A stretch of 64,000 nt of DNA from Pseudomonas viridiflava (GTDB lineage Bacteria > Pseudomonadota > Gammaproteobacteria > Pseudomonadales > Pseudomonadaceae). Where the stretch lies: the NCBI RefSeq assembly GCF_900573885.1, contig NZ_UPSE01000601.1, positions 248,001 to 312,000 on the forward strand. Direction: 5' to 3'. Below the pieces are notes generated by a model. That model did not search any database. It was not told where the DNA came from and saw nothing but the letters and a program-made list of their open reading frames with translations. The translations under genes were made by a program, and so were the position numbers. Shown in pieces: positions 10,853-17,849 of the stretch (positions within the stretch are counted from its first letter, which is position 1; each line of letters starts with the position of its first letter).

Positions 10853-10938
10853 GCCGAGGTGGTGGAATTGGTAGACACGCTACCTTGAGGTGGTAGTGGC
10901 CATAGGCTGTAGGGGTTCGAGTCCCCTTCTCGGTACCA
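10853..10938 (+). tRNA. tRNA-Leu (anticodon GAG)
   Basis: An 86-base cloverleaf with a long variable arm, as expected for tRNA-Leu. Acceptor GCCGAGG pairs with CTTCTCGGT with discriminator A and encoded CCA. The anticodon arm is CTACC / TTGAGGT / GGTAG with anticodon GAG at 10887-10889, reading CUC/CUU. The T arm is GGGGTTCGAGTCCCC. It sits just behind secG and is probably processed from a tpiA-secG-tRNA transcript. Confidence 0.97.
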
Positions 10939-10942
10939 ATTA

Positions 10943-10980
10943 AACAGCAAAGCCCGCTTCATGCGGGCTTTGCTGTTGCT
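10943..10980 (+). terminator. Hairpin terminator after tRNA-Leu
   Basis: A 15-bp perfect stem AACAGCAAAGCCCGC / GCGGGCTTTGCTGTT with loop TTCAT begins four bases after the tRNA CCA end. The T tract is short (TTGCTGTT), so it could act as terminator or processing stem for the tpiA-secG-tRNA transcript. It separates that unit from the nusA-operon promoter that follows. Confidence 0.75.
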
Positions 10981-10990
10981 GGGGATTGGA

Positions 10991-11020
10991 TTGACCCTCG
11001 CGCTAATTCGGTCGTATACT
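10991..11020 (+). promoter_or_regulatory. Strong sigma-70 promoter of the rimP-nusA-infB leader
   Basis: TTGACC (10991-10996) and TATACT (11015-11020) are separated by 18 bases, five of six matches each to the -35 and -10 consensus. Transcription should start near 11027, just before the metY relic. In E. coli the corresponding promoter drives metY-rimP-nusA-infB; position and orientation fit that role here. Confidence 0.85.
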
Positions 11021-11036
11021 TCGGCCCCAGCTTTAA

Positions 11037-11113
11037 CGTGGGGTTCGGCCGTTTGATAGCCCGTCGGGCTCATGGCTAAGAAGGTGTGGTTTACCTTCCT
11101 TCCCCTGCAATCG
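11037..11113 (+). pseudogene. Degenerate initiator tRNA (metY relic) in the nusA-operon leader
   Basis: From 11037 to the CAT at 11071-11073 the sequence matches bacterial tRNA-fMet (as I recall the sequence) at 29 of 37 positions without gaps, covering acceptor 5' arm, D arm and anticodon 5' stem. The 3' half is only patchily recognisable (GAAGGT, GT-GGTT, CCCC-GCAA) and has lost essential parts: the 3' anticodon stem no longer pairs (TAAGA against CGGGC), TTCAAAT of the T loop is gone, and CCA is replaced by TCG. It should not be a functional tRNA. E. coli has intact metY at this operon position, and I recall a Met tRNA here in P. aeruginosa. The relic may persist as leader RNA. Confidence 0.75.
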
Positions 11114-11123
11114 GTTGTAGCGG

Positions 11124-11146
11124 AGCCCCTTTTTAGGGGCTTTTTG
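11124..11146 (+). terminator. Intrinsic terminator in the nusA-operon leader (first)
   Basis: AGCCCC / loop TTTTTA / GGGGCT followed by five Ts, about 100 bases after the predicted start and just behind the tRNA relic. It would formerly have ended or attenuated the metY transcript. Because rimP has no other readable promoter before 11262, it may act as an attenuator. Confidence 0.8.
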
Positions 11147-11211
11147 TTAGCCGATTGCTTTGTTGGCCAGGCTGTTTTGTCGTTGAACGTAAGGTTCGGC
11201 GGCTTCAAGGG

Positions 11212-11233
11212 ATGGGCGTTTCGCCCATTTTTT
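11212..11233 (+). terminator. Intrinsic terminator immediately before rimP (second, candidate attenuator)
   Basis: ATGGGCG / TTT / CGCCCAT followed by a run of six Ts, ending 28 bases before the rimP GTG. A textbook terminator between a promoter and the first gene of an operon indicates transcription attenuation or readthrough control. A rimP leader attenuator has been proposed in other gammaproteobacteria, as I recall; this would be the Pseudomonas counterpart. Confidence 0.8.
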
Positions 11234-11261
11234 ATTTGTACGACATGCACGAGGGGTTCAA

Positions 11262-11720
11262 GTGTCGAGCAAGCTAGAAGAGTTGCAGGCCTTGCTGGCC
11301 CCGGTAGTCGAGGCCCTTGGCTATCAATGCTGGGGTATCGAGTTCCTGTCCCAGGGGCGGCATTCCCTGCTTCGCGTCTATATCGATCATGCCAACGGCA
11401 TTCTTGTCGAGGACTGCGAAAAGGTCAGTCGCCAATTGAGCGGTGTCCTGGATGTCGAAGACCCGGTAGCTAGCGAGTACACCTTGGAGGTGTCTTCGCC
11501 AGGCATGGACCGGCCGCTGTTCACGATTGAACAGTTCGCCGCGCACGCCGGTGAGCAAGTAAAGATCAAACTGCGTTCGCCTTTCGATGGGCGGCGTAAC
11601 TTTCAGGGCCTCCTCCGCGGAGTAGAGGAACAGGACGTCGTGGTGCTGGTTGATGACCATGAATATCTGTTGCCGATCGACTCGATCGACAAGGCCAATA
11701 TTGTTCCCAGTTTTGACTGA
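11262..11720 (+). CDS. rimP: Ribosome maturation factor RimP
   Basis: 152 residues, standard length; needed for maturation of the 30S subunit. The N-terminal alpha/beta domain contains GYQCWGIEFLSQGRHSLLRVYID and the conserved DCEKVSRQLSGVLDVEDP, followed by YTLEVSSPGMDRPLF and the C-terminal SH3-like barrel FQGLLRGVEEQDVVV. The start is GTG at 11262 with GAGGGG upstream. It is first in the rimP-nusA-infB-rbfA-truB-rpsO-pnp cluster, all acting in translation, transcription or RNA turnover. Confidence 0.97.
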   Translation: MSSKLEELQALLAPVVEALGYQCWGIEFLSQGRHSLLRVYIDHANGILVEDCEKVSRQLSGVLDVEDPVASEYTLEVSSPGMDRPLFTIEQFAAHAGEQVKIKLRSPFDGRRNFQGLLRGVEEQDVVVLVDDHEYLLPIDSIDKANIVPSFD

Positions 11721-11767
11721 GACGCGGATCCCGCGGATCCAATGGATTGCGAAAGGCGAGGCGTACG

Positions 11768-13249
11768 ATGAGCAAAGAAGTACTGCTGGTTGTTGAGTCG
11801 GTATCGAACGAAAAGGGCGTACCGGCCGGCGTGATTTTTGAAGCGTTGGAGTTGGCGCTGGCCACTGCAACGAAAAAACGTTTCGACGTTGAAGTTGAAC
11901 TTCGTGTTGAGATCAACCGTGTAACGGGTAGCTACGAAACGTTCCGTTGCTGGACCGTGGTTGATGATCAATCTCTGTTCAACCTGGCATCCGAGCTGAC
12001 GCTTGATGAAGCGCGTGAAATTAAACCGGATGCCCAGCTTGGCGACCTGATCGAAGAGAAAATCGAGTCGATCGAATTCGGTCGTATTGCGGCGCAAACC
12101 GCCAAGCAAGTGATCGTGCAGAAAGTTCGTGAAGCCGAGCGCGCCCAAGTGGTCGAAGCTTACCGTGAACGTCTGGGCGAAATTATCTCCGGCACCGTGA
12201 AGAAAGTTACCCGCGACAACGTCATCGTTGACCTGGGCAACAACGCCGAAGCGCTGCTGGCTCGCGAGGACATCATCTCCCGCGAAACCTTCCGCGTTGG
12301 CGCTCGACTTCGTGCATTGTTGAAAGAAATTCGCACCGAGAACCGTGGTCCTCAGCTGATCCTGTCGCGCACCGCGCCGGAAATGCTGATCGAACTGTTC
12401 CGCATCGAAGTGCCAGAAATCGCTGAAGAGCTTATTGAAGTGATGGCCGCCTCCCGTGATCCGGGTTCGCGAGCCAAAATTGCCGTGCGCTCCAAAGACA
12501 AACGTATTGACCCGCAAGGCGCCTGCATCGGTATGCGCGGCTCGCGTGTACAAGCGGTGTCGGGTGAGTTGGGCGGCGAGCGTGTCGATATCGTGCTGTG
12601 GGATGACAACCCTGCTCAGTTCGTGATCAACGCCATGTCACCGGCCGAAGTTGCCGCCATCATCGTTGACGAAGATGCCCATGCCATGGACATCGCCGTT
12701 GGTGAAGACAATCTGGCACAAGCAATCGGCCGTGGCGGTCAGAACGTTCGTTTGGCCAGTCAGTTGACTGGCTGGACACTGAATGTAATGACCGAAGCGG
12801 ATATTCAGGCCAAGCAGCAAGCTGAAACTGGCGACATCCTGCAGAACTTCATCGACGAGCTGGAAGTCGACGAAGATATTGCTCAGGTGTTGGTAGAAGA
12901 AGGCTTCACCAGCCTGGAAGAAATCGCCTATGTCCCAATGGAAGAGATGCTCAGCATCGATGGCTTCGACGAGGAAATCGTCACCGAGCTTCGCGCTCGC
13001 GCCAAAGATCGCCTGCTGACCAAGGCCATTGCGACGGAAGAAAAGCTGGCAGACGCGCAACCAGCCGAAGACCTGCTCTCGCTTGAGGGTATGGACAAAG
13101 GGTTGGCGCAAGAACTGGCAGTACGCGGCGTGATTAACCGCGAAGACCTGGCCGAGCAGTCGATTGACGACCTGCTCGACATCGACGGTATCGACGCAGA
13201 GCGTGCCGGCAAGTTGATCATGGCCGCCCGAGCCCATTGGTTCGAGTAA
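11768..13249 (+). CDS. nusA: Transcription termination/antitermination factor NusA
   Basis: 493 residues. Binds RNA polymerase and nascent RNA, modulating pausing, termination and rRNA antitermination. Start chosen at the ATG at 11768 (MSKEVLLVVESVSNEKGV, the family N terminus) with AGGCGAG upstream; a start at 11747 would add seven unsupported residues. Domains in order: N-terminal polymerase-binding domain, S1 domain (GTVKKVTRDNVIVDLG near residue 140), KH1 and KH2 (DPQGACIGMRGSRVQAV; AIGRGGQNVRLASQLTGW), then two acidic AR repeats, each with a helix-hairpin-helix-like LxxIDGF/DIDGID segment. Confidence 0.98.
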   Translation: MSKEVLLVVESVSNEKGVPAGVIFEALELALATATKKRFDVEVELRVEINRVTGSYETFRCWTVVDDQSLFNLASELTLDEAREIKPDAQLGDLIEEKIESIEFGRIAAQTAKQVIVQKVREAERAQVVEAYRERLGEIISGTVKKVTRDNVIVDLGNNAEALLAREDIISRETFRVGARLRALLKEIRTENRGPQLILSRTAPEMLIELFRIEVPEIAEELIEVMAASRDPGSRAKIAVRSKDKRIDPQGACIGMRGSRVQAVSGELGGERVDIVLWDDNPAQFVINAMSPAEVAAIIVDEDAHAMDIAVGEDNLAQAIGRGGQNVRLASQLTGWTLNVMTEADIQAKQQAETGDILQNFIDELEVDEDIAQVLVEEGFTSLEEIAYVPMEEMLSIDGFDEEIVTELRARAKDRLLTKAIATEEKLADAQPAEDLLSLEGMDKGLAQELAVRGVINREDLAEQSIDDLLDIDGIDAERAGKLIMAARAHWFE

Positions 13250-13274
13250 GTTGGCGGCCTGAGGAGAGAAGTGC

Positions 13275-15779
13275 ATGACGCAAGTCACGGTCAAAGAACT
13301 GGCCCAAGTGGTCGCCACCCCGGTAGAGCGTCTGTTGTTGCAGATGCGCGAAGCGGGTTTGCCGCACACGGGTGCCGATCAGGTTGTGACTGACAGCGAG
13401 AAGCAAGCCTTGTTGGCGCATCTCAAAAGCAGTCACGGCGAGAAAGTGGAAGAGCCGCGCAAGATTACCTTGCAGCGCAAAACCACGAGCACCCTGCGTG
13501 TTGCAGGTAGCAAAACCATCAGCGTTGAAGTGCGCAAGAAGAAAACCTTCGTCAAGCGCAGTTCCGAAGAGATCGAAGCCGAGCAGAAGCGCGAGCAAGA
13601 AGAGCGCGCGGCTGAAGAGGCGCGCCTGAAAGCGGCTGAAGAAGCCAAACGTCAGGCCGAAGAAGAAGCTCGCAAGGCCAATGCCTCCAACGGCGAGCCA
13701 GTTGCAGAAGCGACGTCCGTCGCTCCAGCACCTCAGCCAGCAGTGGCCGATATCGAGCTGCCGCCTGTTGTTGCGCCGGTTGAAGAGCGCAAGAAAGACG
13801 AACAGCGTCGTCCGGACAAGCCGCGCAACGACGACGACCGTCGTGGCGGCGATCGCAAGAACACCGCGCACCGTCCTTCGGTTAAAGAGAAGGAAAAGGT
13901 TCCGGCGCCTCGCGTTGCTCCACGTACCACCGACGAAGAAAGCGACAGCTTCCGTCGTGGCGGTCGCGGCAAAGCCAAACTGAAAAAACGCAACGCCCAT
14001 GGCTTCCAGAGCCCGACCGGTCCGGTCGTTCGCGATGTATCCATCGGCGAAACCATCACTGTTGGCGAGTTGGCGCAACAGATGTCGGTTAAAGCGGCTG
14101 AAGTGATCAAGTTCATGTTCAAGATGGGCACCCCGGTGACCATCAACCAGGTGCTCGATCAGGAAACCGCTCAGTTGATCGCCGAAGAGCTTGGCCACAA
14201 GGTCAAACTGGTCAGCGACAACGCGCTTGAAGAGCAATTGGCCGAGTCCCTGAAGTTCGAAGGCGAAGCGATTTCCCGTGCGCCAGTGGTTACCGTAATG
14301 GGCCACGTTGACCACGGTAAAACCTCGCTGCTCGACTACATCCGTCGCGCCAAAGTGGCTGCCGGCGAAGCGGGCGGTATCACCCAGCACATCGGCGCCT
14401 ACCACGTAGAGACCGAGCGCGGCATGGTGACCTTCCTCGACACCCCGGGCCACGCCGCGTTTACCGCCATGCGTGCCCGTGGTGCCAAGGCTACCGACAT
14501 CGTGATTCTGGTCGTTGCAGCGGACGACGGCGTAATGCCGCAAACCATCGAAGCTGTTCAGCATGCGAAAGCCGCCGGCGTGCCGCTGGTTGTAGCCGTG
14601 AACAAGATCGACAAGCCTGGCGCAGACCTGGAACGCATCAAAAGCGAACTGGCTGCCCATGACGTCACCCCGGAAGAGTGGGGCGGCGACAACCCGTTCG
14701 TAATGGTTTCGGCCAAGATGGGTACCGGCGTCGACGAACTGCTTGAAGCCGTTCTGCTGCAAGCCGAAGTGCTGGAACTCACTGCAACGCCGTCGGCCCC
14801 GGGCCGTGGTGTGGTGGTTGAATCGCGCCTGGACAAGGGCCGTGGCCCGGTTGCCACCGTGCTGGTTCAGGACGGTACTTTGCGTCAAGGCGACATGGTG
14901 CTGGTCGGTTCGAACTATGGCCGCGTCCGCGCCATGCTCGACGAGAACGGCAAGTCCATCAAGGAAGCAGGTCCTTCGATTCCGGTCGAAATCCTCGGCC
15001 TCGACGGCACGCCGGACGCTGGCGACGAAATGAGCGTTGTGGCTGACGAGAAGAAAGCTCGTGAAGTCGCTCTGTTCCGCCAAGGCAAGTTCCGCGAAGT
15101 GAAACTGGCTCGTGCCCACGCTGGCAAGCTGGAAAACATCTTCGAGAACATGGGCCAGGAAGAGAAGAAAACGCTCAACATCGTGCTCAAGTCCGATGTA
15201 CGTGGTTCGTTGGAAGCCCTGCAAGGTGCGCTCAACGGCCTGGGTAACGACGAAGTGCAAGTGCGCGTAGTCGGTGGCGGTGTCGGTGGTATCACCGAAT
15301 CCGATGCCAACCTGGCACTCGCCTCCAACGCTGTTCTGTTTGGCTTCAACGTGCGTGCCGATGCCGGCGCGCGCAAGATCGTCGAGCAGGAAAGCCTGGA
15401 TATGCGTTACTACAACGTGATCTACGACATCATCGAAGACGTCAAGAAAGCCCTCACCGGTATGCTTGGCAGCGATGTTCGCGAGAACATCCTCGGTATC
15501 GCTGAAGTTCGTGACGTGTTCCGTTCGCCGAAGTTTGGTGCGATCGCCGGTTGCATGGTGGTTGAAGGTACGGTCTTCCGTAACCGTCCGATCCGTGTAC
15601 TGCGTGAAGACATCGTTATCTTCGAAGGCGAGCTGGAATCGCTGCGTCGCTTCAAAGATGACGCGTCCGAAGTTCGTGCCGGCATGGAATGCGGTATTGG
15701 CGTCAAGAGCTACAACGACGTCAAGGTCGGCGACAAGATCGAAGTGTTCGAGAAGATCCAAGTGGCTCGCAGCCTTTAA
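13275..15779 (+). CDS. infB: Translation initiation factor IF-2
   Basis: 834 residues. GTPase that places fMet-tRNA on the 30S subunit and promotes subunit joining. After an N-terminal IF2N domain comes a long charged, Ala/Glu/Arg-rich linker (about residues 90-240) and a second IF2N-like segment. The G domain follows with G1 GHVDHGKT at residues 343-350, DTPGHAAF, NKID, and then domains II-IV. GGAG precedes the ATG. An internal start giving a shorter IF2 form, as in E. coli, is possible but not readable with confidence. Confidence 0.98.
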   Translation: MTQVTVKELAQVVATPVERLLLQMREAGLPHTGADQVVTDSEKQALLAHLKSSHGEKVEEPRKITLQRKTTSTLRVAGSKTISVEVRKKKTFVKRSSEEIEAEQKREQEERAAEEARLKAAEEAKRQAEEEARKANASNGEPVAEATSVAPAPQPAVADIELPPVVAPVEERKKDEQRRPDKPRNDDDRRGGDRKNTAHRPSVKEKEKVPAPRVAPRTTDEESDSFRRGGRGKAKLKKRNAHGFQSPTGPVVRDVSIGETITVGELAQQMSVKAAEVIKFMFKMGTPVTINQVLDQETAQLIAEELGHKVKLVSDNALEEQLAESLKFEGEAISRAPVVTVMGHVDHGKTSLLDYIRRAKVAAGEAGGITQHIGAYHVETERGMVTFLDTPGHAAFTAMRARGAKATDIVILVVAADDGVMPQTIEAVQHAKAAGVPLVVAVNKIDKPGADLERIKSELAAHDVTPEEWGGDNPFVMVSAKMGTGVDELLEAVLLQAEVLELTATPSAPGRGVVVESRLDKGRGPVATVLVQDGTLRQGDMVLVGSNYGRVRAMLDENGKSIKEAGPSIPVEILGLDGTPDAGDEMSVVADEKKAREVALFRQGKFREVKLARAHAGKLENIFENMGQEEKKTLNIVLKSDVRGSLEALQGALNGLGNDEVQVRVVGGGVGGITESDANLALASNAVLFGFNVRADAGARKIVEQESLDMRYYNVIYDIIEDVKKALTGMLGSDVRENILGIAEVRDVFRSPKFGAIAGCMVVEGTVFRNRPIRVLREDIVIFEGELESLRRFKDDASEVRAGMECGIGVKSYNDVKVGDKIEVFEKIQVARSL

Positions 15780-15797
15780 GCTCGAGTCGTTATACGC

Positions 15798-15843
15798 AAC
15801 GCCCGGTCCGGCTCACGCCTGGCCGGGCGTTTGCCGCTTTCAG
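15798..15843 (+). terminator. Hairpin between infB and rbfA
   Basis: AACGCCCGG / CCGGGCGTT, a nine-bp stem with a 26-base loop, followed by TTG only. The T tract is poor, so it is more likely an RNA-processing or partial-termination site within the operon than a full terminator. Confidence 0.45.
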
Positions 15844-15887
15844 ACCGTCAGGGTTTTGCGCCGTGGCGGGAGGTAACAGGTAGTTAG

Positions 15888-16286
15888 ATGGCCAAAGAAT
15901 ATAGCCGTACCCAACGCATCGGCGATCAGATGCAGCGCGAACTGGCGCAACTGATCCGTCGTGAAGTGAAAGACCCGCGTGTCGGTCTGGTGACCGTTAC
16001 CGCCGTTGATGTAAGCCGTGACGTCGGTCACGCGAAGATTTTCATCACCGTGATGGGCCAGGACACCGCCGAAGAAATCGCGCAAAACGTCAAAGCCCTG
16101 AACGACGCCGCTGGTTTCCTGCGCATGCAATTGGCTCGCGCCATGAAGCTTCGCAGCGTGCCGCAGCTGCATTTCCATTACGACGAAAGCGTTATGCGCG
16201 GCGCGCATCTGTCGGCGCTGATCGAGCGTGCCGTGGCCGAAGACGGTCAGCATGTCGACGACGCCCCCGCTTCCGAGAAGGAGTAA
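15888..16286 (+). CDS. rbfA: 30S ribosome-binding factor RbfA
   Basis: 132 residues, one KH-like domain. Binds 16S rRNA during late 30S maturation and is required for cold growth in E. coli. The conserved start MAKEYSRTQRIGDQMQRELAQLI, then VGLVTVTAVDVSRDVGHAKIFITVMG, and the LHFHYDES motif toward the C terminus fit the family. AGGAG-like GGGAGG stands upstream, and the gene leads into truB with four bases between stop and start. Confidence 0.97.
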   Translation: MAKEYSRTQRIGDQMQRELAQLIRREVKDPRVGLVTVTAVDVSRDVGHAKIFITVMGQDTAEEIAQNVKALNDAAGFLRMQLARAMKLRSVPQLHFHYDESVMRGAHLSALIERAVAEDGQHVDDAPASEKE

Positions 16287-16290
16287 GGGC

Positions 16291-17208
16291 TTGGTTCAGG
16301 TCAAGCGCATTCGCCGGAACGTCAGCGGCATTATCTTGCTCGACAAGCCCAAAGGCTTCAGCTCCAACGCGGCGCTGCAAAAGGTGCGCTGGTTGCTCAA
16401 TGCCGAGAAAGCCGGGCACACCGGCAGCCTCGACCCGCTAGCCACGGGTGTGTTGCCGCTGTGCTTTGGTGAAGCCACCAAGTTTTCCCAGTACTTGCTC
16501 GATGCCGACAAAGGCTACGAGACGGTCATGCAGATGGGCGTCACCACCACCACGGCCGATGCCGAGGGCGAGGTGATTGAGCGCCGCGACGTGACCGTTG
16601 GTCGCGATGACATCGAAGCCGTGCTGCCGCGTTTTCGCGGTCCCATCAGCCAGATACCGCCGATGTACTCCGCCTTGAAACGGGACGGCCAGCCGCTTTA
16701 CAAGCTGGCGCGTGCGGGCGAGGTAGTGGAGCGTGAAGCGCGTTCTGTTACTATTGCGCGCCTGGAAATGCTGGGCTGTGAAGGCGAGCAGGCGCGGTTA
16801 GCCGTGGCGTGCAGCAAAGGCACCTACATCCGGACCCTGGTGGAAGACATCGGCCAGGCGTTGGGATGCGGCGCTCATGTCGCAGAGTTGCGTCGTACCC
16901 AGGCCGGTCCATTCGTGTTGGCGCAAACCGTCACGCTGGATGAGCTGGAACAGGTCCACGCCGATGGCGGCAACGAAGCGGTTGACCGCTTTTTGCTGCC
17001 CTCCGACAGCGGCCTCGAGCATTGGGCCCGCGTGCAGTTCTCCGAGCACAGCGCGTTTTACTGGTTACACGGGCAAGCGGTACGTGCCCCGGACTCGCCG
17101 CAAAGTGGCATGGTCCGCGTATACGATCACACGGCTCGCTTCATCGGGATTGGCGAAGTGAGCGAAGACGGGCGCATCGCGCCGCGTCGTTTGATTCGGT
17201 CAGAATGA
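16291..17208 (+). CDS. truB: tRNA pseudouridine(55) synthase TruB
   Basis: 305 residues. Makes pseudouridine-55 in the T arm of elongator tRNAs. I chose the TTG at 16291 because AAGGAG lies seven bases before it and the resulting N terminus (VQVKRIRRNVSGIILLDKP) matches other pseudomonads; the frame is open to 16228 but that overlaps rbfA. The catalytic Asp48 lies in GHTGSLDPLATGVLP; PPMYSALKRDGQPLYKLAR and CSKGTYIRTLVEDIG are family motifs; a C-terminal PUA-like domain ends RIAPRRLIRSE. Confidence 0.96.
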   Translation: MVQVKRIRRNVSGIILLDKPKGFSSNAALQKVRWLLNAEKAGHTGSLDPLATGVLPLCFGEATKFSQYLLDADKGYETVMQMGVTTTTADAEGEVIERRDVTVGRDDIEAVLPRFRGPISQIPPMYSALKRDGQPLYKLARAGEVVEREARSVTIARLEMLGCEGEQARLAVACSKGTYIRTLVEDIGQALGCGAHVAELRRTQAGPFVLAQTVTLDELEQVHADGGNEAVDRFLLPSDSGLEHWARVQFSEHSAFYWLHGQAVRAPDSPQSGMVRVYDHTARFIGIGEVSEDGRIAPRRLIRSE

Positions 17209-17281
17209 CCGAACCATTCCGGGCGACCGGGGTGGGCGAGGGTGGCTGTTAATAGGCACGGTCACATCTCATTTTTTAATA

Positions 17282-17345
17282 CGAGGATTTGTCCTCGGCC
17301 TATTGGAACTGCCTTCACTGGAATGCAGTTTCTCAATTGAGAGGA
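17282..17345 (+). promoter_or_regulatory. rpsO leader hairpins, candidate S15 operator
   Basis: Three structures precede rpsO: CGAGGA/TCCTCG (17282-17297), AACTGC/GCAGTT (17307-17330), and the palindrome TCTCAATTGAGA (17332-17343), which covers the start of the ribosome-binding site AGAGGA. S15 represses its own mRNA in E. coli through a leader pseudoknot. A structured leader that hides the ribosome-binding site fits that mode, but the specific pairing is my inference. Confidence 0.5.
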
Positions 17346-17352
17346 AGCCCAC

Positions 17353-17622
17353 ATGGCACTCAGCGTTGAAGAAAAAGCTCAAATCGTTACCGACTACCAA
17401 CAAGCCGTTGGTGATACTGGTTCGCCGGAAGTGCAAGTTGCACTGCTGACCGCCAACATCAACAAGCTGCAAGGTCACTTCAAAGCCAACGGTAAAGATC
17501 ACCACTCCCGTCGTGGTCTGATCCGCATGGTAAACCAGCGTCGCAAGCTGCTGGATTACCTCAAAGGCAAAGACGTTACCCGCTACAGCGCCTTGATCGG
17601 TCGTCTGGGCCTGCGTCGCTAA
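17353..17622 (+). CDS. rpsO: 30S ribosomal protein S15
   Basis: 89 residues, the universal bacterial length. Binds the central domain of 16S rRNA as a primary assembly protein and forms an intersubunit bridge. All family landmarks are visible: TGSPEVQVALLTANINKLQGHF near residues 22-43, DHHSRRGLIRMVNQRRKLLDYLK, and the C-terminal YSALIGRLGLRR. AGAGGA precedes the ATG. rpsO is followed by pnp in the universal order. Confidence 0.99.
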   Translation: MALSVEEKAQIVTDYQQAVGDTGSPEVQVALLTANINKLQGHFKANGKDHHSRRGLIRMVNQRRKLLDYLKGKDVTRYSALIGRLGLRR

Positions 17623-17849
17623 TTTAGCGAAGCTGCTAGAGGTTGGTTGTTTGTCGTTATTGATTGGGTATGCTCACGCAGCCCGGTGATTAACGGCAGG
17701 CTTCCAGCCTCAAGTTTTATCTGCACCTTGTGTTTTGTGTGTGTGCTGTACGCGTTACCCCTGGACAGTACGCGGGTCCGAAACCCGTTAGTGCCCAAGA
17801 ATTCTGCTAGAAAACGATTTCCCCAAGGCAAAAAGAAGGTAAATACACC
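17623..17849 (+). other. rpsO-pnp intergenic region (227 bases)
   Basis: No gene is supported here. In E. coli this position holds an RNase III-processed hairpin through which PNPase controls its own mRNA. The segment GTACGCG..GTACGCGGG and ACGGGTTTCGG-type complementarity around 17749-17790 could form stems, but I cannot identify the processing site with confidence. No clear T-rich terminator separates rpsO from pnp. Confidence 0.35.

Noticed and set aside
11072..11473. 133-codon plus-strand frame across the rimP leader
   Set aside because: Overlaps the tRNA relic, two terminators and the rimP frame; no conserved content.
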